Of a stretch of DNA of 64,000 bases, positions 57,152-64,000 are shown piece after piece; the stretch's first letter is position 1, and each line of letters begins with the position of its first letter. Source of the DNA: Nilaparvata lugens (lineage: Eukaryota > Arthropoda > Insecta > Hemiptera > Delphacidae); assembly GCF_014356525.2 (NCBI RefSeq), contig NC_052507.1, positions 50,194,107 through 50,258,106 on the forward strand, in the 5' to 3' direction. Position numbers and translations under genes: made by a program. The notes under the pieces were generated by a model, which saw nothing but the letters and a program-made list of their open reading frames with translations, did not search any database and was not told where the DNA came from.

Positions 57152-59105
57152 CGTGGAAGCAGCAGACCAATCGTGAACCGACCTCAGAACGACACATGAC
57201 GGGGAAAATGGGGATGAAACTGATAAAACTTAACCTAAATGAAAAAGTCTCTTGATTCGAGTGCATTCAGTATGCCTTGGCAGTTCGGCTCCCTTCACTA
57301 TTTATAGCACTAGTTCAAAAAATTCACTAAACACAATAAGATGTAGATGTGTGGAGTTCCGGTGATGAATAATCCTGATGGTGAATAAGATGAAGATTGA
57401 GGAAGAACTTGTAGTGGGAGGTCTAGTCCAAGTGGAGATAGAGCGAGTAGGTATCCGGTAGTGGAAGAATCGGGTCCAAGTGGAGGTAGAGCGAGATTCA
57501 GATTCAGATTCCTTTATTCATGTCAGAGTCCAGCAGATAATCCAATGTGGTGGGCAGTTTGCAGTGGTAGATGCTGATGGGAGCGAGCAGGTGGGGGAGC
57601 GAGAGAGCCAGGGCGGCGGCAAGAGAGAGCGCGTGCGAGAAGTCACAGGAACCAGGTCTGAAAACAGGAAGAAAACTCCAGCAGAAACACAGCAGAAAAA
57701 AGTACAGAAAGTATATGAAAATCATTAAGAGGATAGACAATTAAAAGAGAGTGTACAGAGAGATGGAAAATAAGAACGAGAAATATGAATCAGTAGATTG
57801 ATTTCAAATTGCAGTTGACGGTTGTTAGAGAGAAGAATGTGAAGAGAGGACTAAGCTGTGTGAGAATACACATAGATTATGTAAGATTATTGTCTTAAAA
57901 GGTGGATGAAGAGAGAGAGAGAGAGATATTAGAAGAAAGTAGTAAATATCCGGTGCATAAAATGAGGTAGATAATAAGAAAATGAAATTGGAGGGATGAG
58001 AAAAACCGAAGGAGAGAGAGAGGGAGTGAGTAAGAGAGAGCGAAGGGATTGATACAGATAGCATAGAGTACAGTGTTAATGATCTGGTATAGAAATGAAG
58101 TAAGCATGTCTATATTAAAAATATACAGTATAACTAGTTTTGAGCATGAATTGAGCTAATTTGGAGGGAGGTCAGAATGAGAAGAGGTAGGAAGAGAAGA
58201 AATAATAGAAGTTACAGACAGGTAATACTGCATATAAGAAAACAGAATAACGAATATATAAATAGAATACGCGAATAGAAGGTTGGAATGTGACTATGGT
58301 GAAAATCACAATAGAAGTGCCAATCATAAGTTTACCGTCATTATTACGATGACTGTTATTTCTGTTATTGTTGTCAATTCCACGAAAAGTCAACTTGAAT
58401 CCTGCTGTAAGTTTACTATACACACTAGTAATATACATGTGGAGACTGGATTCAGGCTTTGTTGATAAACAGAAATGGATTGATAGATTATGGATTGACA
58501 ATGAACTGAGATGAGGAAGAAGCGTTATAAACTCAGCAATTCGAAATAGTTTATAAATGTATTATTAAAGTGAACTTAGGTTTCGGAGCAATTTTCATAA
58601 TTTTATCAGCAGTGGAAAAGGTTCTATTTTTGTACTATGCTATCGTTAGATAAAAAGTGACACATGGATTAGCTGGAAACATCATTCGGTTATGTCTTAT
58701 GTCTAATGGAAAACTAGTTTCCTGATTGAGTATTGGATGATTCAATCAGTAAAAACGTTTCAGTATACTAGATGAATAATTGCTATAACTAAATTGATAT
58801 AACTTTATTCCAGTTATATTTTTCCATGAAAACAGTATTATATATGTTCAAAAAAGCAAAAATTAATTTTAAGATTCGTAAACATAGAATCCAGTTATAT
58901 TTTTCCATGAAAACAGTATTATATATGTTCAAATAGCAAAAATTAATTTGGTAAAAATGGTATCTATAGGGCAATTGTCCAACAAAAAATAAAAGACTGA
59001 AAAAATGAAAAGAGAGAAGAGTGATGATTACATGAAGAGGCACAATTGAAATAATGAGAGCTCACCTTTAGTAGGAAGATATGACGTGCCAACACCGTGA
59101 AGTGT
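57152..59105 (-). other. 1954-bp spacer between LINE ORF1 and ORF2
   Basis: No protein-like frame on either strand. It contains a purine-rich tract (57590-58040), an 81-bp tandem duplication (58810-58951), and, 40 bp after the ORF1 stop on the minus strand, a strong splice-donor-like CTAAAGGTGAGC (59072-59061). Sister LINEs usually have short ORF1-ORF2 gaps, so this may be an intron-like region or a secondary insertion. Confidence 0.5.
58810..58951. repeat. 81-bp tandem duplication
   Basis: CCAGTTATATTTTTCCATGA through AGCAAAAATTAATTT starts at 58810 and again at 58891, nearly identical. Confidence 0.9.
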
Positions 59106-59834
59106 TTACTGGAGGTCGGCAAGACGCTCGGCGGTGTAGATGCGTCGTCCAGGTCCCTCTCCGACGGCGTACTTGATGCGGCCATCGACTGTCCACGTGT
59201 TTCTTATCCCGTACTTGTTTGCTGCTGCGTTCAAGAGTGCCAGTCGGTGTTTCGTCAAGTCCTCCCTCACGGTGATGCCAGTGTTCTTGAGCATCCGCTT
59301 GGCTGCGAACACCCTCTGCCTCGTCCGGTAGCCGTCGAACCTCACGATGATGGGACGATGACGCTCCTTGCCGGCTGCTCTGCCCGTGTCCTGACCTGGC
59401 TGCTGGATTGGTCCCACTCGATGCGAACGATGAATGTCGTCGATCTTCAACTCCACGTTCAGCTTCTCCTTGCAGACTCGCTGAACAATCTGGTCGGTGG
59501 ACTCCCCCTTGGTCTCCGGAATTCCAAAGAATCGCAGGCAGGTACGGCGACCATATTGTTCAAGATCGTCGACTTTTAATTCTGTCTCCTTCTCAATTGC
59601 TGCCATCCTCTGCCGAAGTTCATTATTCTCACCCTGCAATCGATCCAATTCGGATTGGAAGAAGGAGAAAGCCTCTGCGACAGCTTGGTTTACTTCCTTG
59701 TTTATCCTCTGTAGAATTTCGTCGGCCAGTTGAGTTGTGTCTTGACAGGGAGGGGTCGTTGACACATGTACCGTTGCACGCCTACCTGCCTTTTGTGTGG
59801 GAGTTTCCTGCTTCTTACCGTTGCTCTTCACCAT
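59106..59834 (-). CDS. LINE ORF1, L1 ORF1p-like RNA-binding protein
   Basis: Intact 242-codon frame from MVKSNGKKQE (59834); the longer in-frame start at 59864 is upstream leader. The N-terminus is basic. A coiled coil spans about 45-95 (QAVAEAFSFFQSELDRLQGE, NNELRQRMAAIEKE). An L1-type RRM starts at DDLEQYGRRTCLRFFGIPET, and the C-terminal domain includes HRPIIVRFDGYRTRQRVFAA and NTGITVREDLTKHRLALL. This is the Transposase_22/L1 ORF1 layout: trimerising coiled coil plus nucleic-acid binding and chaperone domains. It ends AERLADLQ. More GC-rich than ORF2, with no stop or shift. It lies 1.95 kb upstream of ORF2 on the same strand. Confidence 0.85.
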   Translation of the reverse strand: MVKSNGKKQETPTQKAGRRATVHVSTTPPCQDTTQLADEILQRINKEVNQAVAEAFSFFQSELDRLQGENNELRQRMAAIEKETELKVDDLEQYGRRTCLRFFGIPETKGESTDQIVQRVCKEKLNVELKIDDIHRSHRVGPIQQPGQDTGRAAGKERHRPIIVRFDGYRTRQRVFAAKRMLKNTGITVREDLTKHRLALLNAAANKYGIRNTWTVDGRIKYAVGEGPGRRIYTAERLADLQ

Positions 59835-60081
59835 GTTGCAATAGATAAACCAAACTGTGGTCAAACTAATTGGAGGTTATGTAATACTTTTTATTGTAAT
59901 TACTGCGTAATTACAATGAAAATCAGACTTTTAAAAATATTTTATTAAACCATGTGAAAAACTTAATCAACTAATGTAAAGCTCGAATCGATTTTAACAA
60001 AATAACCCTACAAAATAACGCTTTTCAACGGAGCCGAACTGCACACATGTTCACTCACTGACCATCAGAGGCGAACTCTCA

Positions 60082-60086
60082 GTAAA
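60082..60086. repeat. target-site duplication of the inserted LINE, right copy
   Basis: GTAAA, identical to 53315-53319. Confidence 0.65.
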
Positions 60087-61593
60087 CAGAAATCTCAAAC
60101 TGAAATTGACTTACCTTTGGACGATATTAACAAACATTTTGTTTCTCATTCAACACAACGTGATGAGACAGTCATCAATAATCATATTAAAAATCTCCAA
60201 CATCAGGTAACCAATCTAAATGTACCACTTAAAAGCAAATTCAACTTCCAACTAATGTCTGAACTGAACGTTTTCAAAGCAATACAACGTAGTCACAGCA
60301 ATGCAATGGGGGTGGATAACATACCAATTAAATTTATTAAAAAAGTATTGTTTGCAGTGTTGCCCAACATAACATTTATTCTTAACAAGTCCCTTGATAA
60401 CAACGAATTTCCTGAAAATTGGTAGCTTGCTCTAGTACATCCACTAAACAAAGTCACCTCTCCCAATAAAGTTGAAGATTTCAGACCAATCAGTATTCAA
60501 CCCGCTCTGTCCAAAATACTTGGGAGAATTGTTCATTCACAGGTTGTAGAGTTTCTTCAAGCCAATAGGAAACTTCATAATTTCCAATCTGGATTCAGAA
60601 AATCTTTTTCTACTGAAACCGCTCTCTTGCGTGTCACTGATGATATTAGGTTAGCTATGGATCAAAGAAAGTGTACTGTCCTCAGTCTGTTTGACTTCTC
60701 AAAAGCATTCGACACTATAGATCATGGAATTCTCTTAAACACACTAGCTATTCTTGGGTCTAGTTATCAAACCCTTGCATGGTTCAAATCCTATCTCTCA
60801 GGTAGAAAGCAATGTGTCTCTGTTAAAAACAACAGGTCTAATTAGTTGAATGTTAACCATGGCGTCCCTCAAGGTTCTATATTAGGCCCTTTACTCTTCA
60901 CTCTTTATGCGAATGACCCACCCTCTGTCATCAAATTTTCTAGTTTCCATACTTATGCTCCTGCCCAATCACTAAAATTGATGAAACAGTAAATAAAATG
61001 AATCACGATATAATTTCAATAGTAGAATGGATAAAGAAAAACGGACTAAAACTCAACCCTATAAAAACTCAGCCCATAATAATTGAATATTCAAGACTAG
61101 TAAACAACATCGATTCAAACTCACTTAACAAGATTAATGTTGATGGTGTCGAAGTAGCTTACTGTGATTCAGTTAAAAACCTTGAAATTATTATGAACAA
61201 AAATCTTGACTGGTCTGATCAAATTAATAAGACTTGTAAATTTGTATTCTCTGCCATGCATTCATTGAAGAAGGTACAAGACATTCTTCCCAGAAAAATA
61301 AGATTGTTACTAGTCAAATCGCTCATATTCCCACATCTTATGTATTGTAATTCTGTGCTCAATGATATGCAAATAGCCTCAAACGATAAACTTCAGCGAT
61401 GTCAAAACTATTGCCTCAGGTTTGTTTACTCTCTCCAAAGCCATGAACGAATCACTCAAGCCCATATTGACAGTTCAACTTTAAAAGTTACATGATCAGA
61501 GAATGCTTCATATAATCAAGCTTGTTAGGGACATTTTAAAATATGGTGAACCAATCTATTTCAAAAACGATTTTAAATTTGTATCTGAAGTGT
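60082..61593 (+). pseudogene. older LINE copy (host of the nested insertion), right piece of ORF2
   Basis: Continues the reading left at 53319: QKSQTEIDLPLDDINKHFVS, then the reverse transcriptase. KVEDFRPISI, LFDFSKAFDTIDH and HGVPQGSILGPLLF are present. The catalytic YADD is destroyed: after FHTYA about eight residues are missing and the frame shifts (near 60958). The thumb and tail follow (61000-61495), with stops at 60423, 60843 and 61493. The copy ends at about 61593 with FKNDFKFVSE. It is clearly more decayed than the minus-strand LINE that interrupts it, and is related to it at roughly three residues in four. Confidence 0.85.
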
Positions 61594-61816
61594 AATGATG
61601 TAGATTTTTGCCCCACGTGTTGGGTGACATTGTGTAAAGTGGTAAATTGCAAATCCTTCACAGGTGATGCGGTATTCTTGATATTTATAAGAGCGGTTGC
61701 TAAAATCCCTATTTTGCAAATAAATTCGCAAAAAAGTTAAGGCCATCCGGCTCGCAAATATGCTGGGTTCAGACTGCAGCTCTAGCTCAGTGGTAGAAGC
61801 ATGAATTTTCCAAATA
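61594..61816. other. short unassigned segment between LINE and mariner
   Basis: Contains TAGCTCAGTGGTAGAAGC (61783-61800), which resembles a tRNA box A, just before the mariner end. No matching box B follows on the far side of the mariner, so a SINE cannot be supported. Confidence 0.35.
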
Positions 61817-62230
61817 CAGGATGTTTCAGAAGTAGTGTCGAGAATTTTAGGGTATTGTACCTGGATGCTAGGAGACTACAAATGTCATATTTGAAGTGTC
61901 CAAAACTCAGCGGTTATCCTTATAGCTGCCATTTTGTTTTTTTCACTTAAAAATTTTTATCTCAAGAACGAAATGTTGTATTGATCTGAAATTTGGCATG
62001 AATATTAATGCTATAAAGACTCAACTATAAAAAATAAAAAAAAAATTTTTCGTTCAAATTTTTCAAAATGGCGGCCATTTTAAATTTTTGATGGCGAATA
62101 TCTCGAAAACCGTCCATTTTACAGAAAATTTACAAGAGACAAAAAAGTTAGAAAATTTTTTCACGATTCCAATGATACCCAATTTATTAAGATTGGTCGA
62201 AGAATAACAGAGAAATTAATTTTTTTCGTA
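61817..62230. repeat. long terminal inverted repeat of the mariner, left
   Basis: 414 bp, AT-rich, with the ATGGCGGCCATTTT and TCTCGAAAACCGTCCATTTT blocks. It ends 22 bp before the transposase ATG. Confidence 0.9.
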
Positions 62231-62251
62231 GAAATTAATTTTTTTAGAAGA

Positions 62252-63246
62252 ATGTATGCAGCTGCATTTCCAAACCGCCGTCTCCCTTCCGACAAGGTGT
62301 TCACAAGAACTCACAATCGGCTGAGAGAAGTTGGTTCATTTGAACGGAACAGGGTAATTGCTGGTAGGCCTCGAGCAGTTCGAAATGTTGCTTTTGAAGA
62401 GGAAGTATTGCAGAAATTCGATTTCAATCCTAGAACGAGTACGAGAGCAGTTGCAAAGCAAATCAATTCAAGTGCTTCTTCTGTGTGGCGTGTACTAAAC
62501 AAGGAAAGACTTCACCCCTTCCGCTTTCAAAAAGTTCACTCATTGGTTGAACGCGACTATGAGCCAAGAGTAAACTGTGCCCGTTGGTTTCTTCAGCAAG
62601 ACATTATCCAACCAAATTTTCTAGAAAATGTGTTATTTACCGATGAGTCCAGCTTTACAAGAGAAGGAATCTTCAACTCTCGCAACAGTCACGTCTGGGC
62701 CTTAGACAATCCTCATGAGGTCAAAGTGCGTGGTTATCAGCATAGATTTTTGCTGAATGTTTGGGCGGGTATCTTAGGTAATCGCGTGATTGGACCATAC
62801 ATTCTTCCTAATCGTCTGAATTCTCCCATGTACATTACTTTTTTAAGAGACATACTACCAGAACTTTTGGAAGATGTGCCTCTTGCAAACAGATATAATA
62901 TTTGGTTTCAACATGATGGTGCCCCTGCTCATTTCGGAAATGTTGTTACGGACTTTCTGAACATGACCTATCATCAGCGGTGGATTGGGCGGGGTGGACC
63001 AGTACCGTGGCCCGCACGTTCACCTGACCTCAACCCTTTAGATTTTTTTTCTGGGGCCATATGAAAGACCTTGTTTACAGCACGCCAGTAGAAAACGAAG
63101 AAGACCTTGTGGCAAGAGTGGTTGCTGCAGCAGGTGCCATTCAAGATGATGAAAATGCTTTTATAGCAGTTCGACGGTCCATGATTGAAAGGTGCAGACT
63201 GTGTAATCAAGTTGAAGGACGGCATTTTGAGCAATTGCTGCATTAG
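62252..63246 (+). pseudogene. DD41D Tc1/mariner transposase with one frameshift
   Basis: Cut-and-paste transposase. From the ATG at 62252: part of a DUF4817-type helix-turn-helix (FPNRRLPSDKVFTRTHNRLR), GRPRAVRN, and a second DNA-binding segment (TSTRAVAKQINSSASSVWRV). The catalytic core follows: LFTDESSF (Asp 131), IWFQHDGAPAHF (Asp 222) and WPARSPDLNPLDFF (Asp 264). Forty-one residues separate the last two Asp, hence DD41D, the spacing known for rosa-like mariners. Right after LDFF the frame is lost in a run of eight T (63043-63050). The expected WGHMKDLVYSTPVENEEDL tail resumes in another frame and ends at TAG 63244. Relatives begin about 15-30 residues earlier, so the N-terminus may be truncated. 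Confidence 0.88.
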
Positions 63247-63405
63247 TATCAGTGAACCGATTTGAGTGAAATTAATATTTTTCAATGTAAAATAAAATTT
63301 GGAGGAAAGTTATTCTTGTATATTTCTGTAATAAGAACGGTTTTCATGAAATTATAAAAAAAATTAATATTGATCTTAAATGGTGAAAAGTGGTCATGCA
63401 TGCAG

Positions 63406-63819
63406 TACGAAAAAAATTAATTTCTCTGTTATTCTTTGACCAATCTTAATAAATTAGATATCATTGGAATCGTGAAAAAATTTGCTAACTTTTTGTCTCT
63501 TGTAAATTTTCTGTAAAATGGACGGTTTTCGAGATATTCGCCATCAAAAATTTAAAATGGCCGCCATTTTGAAAAATTTCAACGAAAATTTTTTTTTTTA
63601 TTTTTTATAGTTGAGTCTTTAAAGGATAAATAATCATTGCAAAATTTCAGATCAATACAACATTTCGTTTTTGAGATAAAAATTTTTAAGTGAAAAAAAC
63701 AAAATGGCAGCTATAAGGATAACCGCTGAGTTTTGGACACTTCAAATATGACATTTGTAGTCTCCTAGCATCCAGGTACAATACCCTAAAATTCTCGACA
63801 CTACTTCTGAAACACCCTG
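63406..63819. repeat. long terminal inverted repeat of the mariner, right
   Basis: Inverted copy of 61817-62230. Its inner edge is at TACGAAAAAAATTAATTTCT. The sequence between the transposase stop and this edge (63247-63405) is unique. Confidence 0.9.
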
Positions 63820-63821
63820 TA

Positions 63822-64000
63822 TAATTAATCACCTCAGGTTTCAATAACTGGTGATCAATAATTCTTACCGCTGCTTCCGTGAAGTTCTTGTAGAATACCA
63901 ATAAAGAAGTCAAAAAGATAATTGGTGACTGATTATCAGTAACCATATATTCAATCGAGAATAATGAAAACCAACTATGATCTTTCTAGTTGATTTTCAA
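63822..64000. other. flanking sequence, nothing recognised
   Basis: No feature supported. Confidence 0.4.

Larger units (their letters stand above)
53320..60081 (-). mobile_element. near full-length LINE, 6.76 kb, inserted in an older relative
   Basis: Minus-strand order is: 5' end at 60081 (CTGAGAGTTCGCCTCTGATG), 5' UTR, ORF1 (59834-59106), a 1954-bp spacer, ORF2 (57151-54232) and 3' UTR with TA microsatellites. The last 285 bp (53606-53322) match the solo 3' end at 20257-20548, and the (TCAA)n tail is at 53320-53336. Target duplication GTAAA. The coding parts carry only a small deletion and one frameshift, so the copy is fairly young. Clade is CR1/Jockey-like, with an L1-type ORF1. Confidence 0.8.
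61817..63819 (+). mobile_element. DD41D mariner-type transposon with 414-bp inverted repeats, 2003 bp
   Basis: The terminal inverted repeats 61817-62230 and 63406-63819 pair along their whole length at roughly 95 percent identity by eye. They start CAGGATGTTTCAGAAGTAGT and end with its near-complement ACACCCTG. TA dinucleotides at 61815-61816 and 63820-63821 are the target duplication. The transposase lies between the repeats on the plus strand. It is the most complete DNA transposon in the window, disabled only by one frameshift and possibly a short N-terminus. Confidence 0.9.

Noticed and set aside
59097..59848. Several plus-strand frames (59097-59579, 59408-59848 and others)
   Set aside because: They are shadows of the minus-strand LINE ORF1, whose coiled coil, RRM and C-terminal domain are recognisable.
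61783..61800. TAGCTCAGTGGTAGAAGC, like a tRNA box A
   Set aside because: No acceptor stem, anticodon stem or box B is found on either side of the mariner insertion.

Overview
This window is eukaryotic, AT-rich and almost entirely built from transposable elements and their debris. The families seen (CR1/Jockey-type LINEs, BEL/Pao and Ty3/gypsy-type LTR elements, hAT, Tc1/mariner, Helitrons, foldback elements, a tRNA-derived SINE) and the A/T-rich intergenic sequence suggest an insect, possibly a hemipteran. That is inference; no conserved host gene is present to confirm it. I see no complete conventional host gene, one weak candidate exon (51313-51580), and no rRNA, true tRNA gene or CRISPR array.

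Layout: 1-3 kb holds two minus-strand Helitron ends (one a 228-bp miniature) and a 314-bp foldback MITE. 3.4-5.9 kb is a BEL/Pao remnant (gag plus a putative LTR). 5.95-10.7 kb is a second LTR element remnant (LTR-like repeat, accessory-like reading frames, gag). 10.84-13.72 kb is a 2.9-kb non-autonomous hAT element with exact 8-bp target duplications, holding a large inner inverted repeat and sitting in a Helitron-like repeat. 14.5-24.7 kb is MITEs, low-complexity DNA, a LINE 3' end and TA-rich repeats. 24.9-26.1 kb is a 5'-truncated LINE.

26.5-32.2 kb is a Ty3/gypsy-like gag and LTR on the minus strand, cut by a 2.9-kb foldback element (27680-30587). That element has 7-bp target duplications, 40-bp palindromic ends and arms made of 31-bp and 11-bp tandem repeats. 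32.3-33.2 kb is a MITE followed by an internally deleted mariner. 33.7-43.4 kb is repeats, purine-rich DNA, a 641-bp Helitron and an unassigned GC-richer block. 43.4-50.3 kb carries two decayed LINEs, the first with an esterase-like ORF1 tail and the second with a PHD finger and baculovirus FP-like ORF1.

53.1-61.6 kb is a nested pair: a 6.76-kb minus-strand LINE (L1-type ORF1, endonuclease/reverse transcriptase ORF2) inserted into an older, plus-strand relative with a 5-bp target duplication. 61.8-63.8 kb is a DD41D mariner with 414-bp inverted repeats and a single frameshift in its transposase.

The genes do not form a pathway. The coherent story is successive nested insertion, and several junctions give a relative age order (hAT after Helitron, foldback after gag, LINE after LINE). 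The most unusual objects are the foldback element, the LINE-in-LINE insertion with its 2-kb gap between ORFs, and the long-TIR DD41D mariner.
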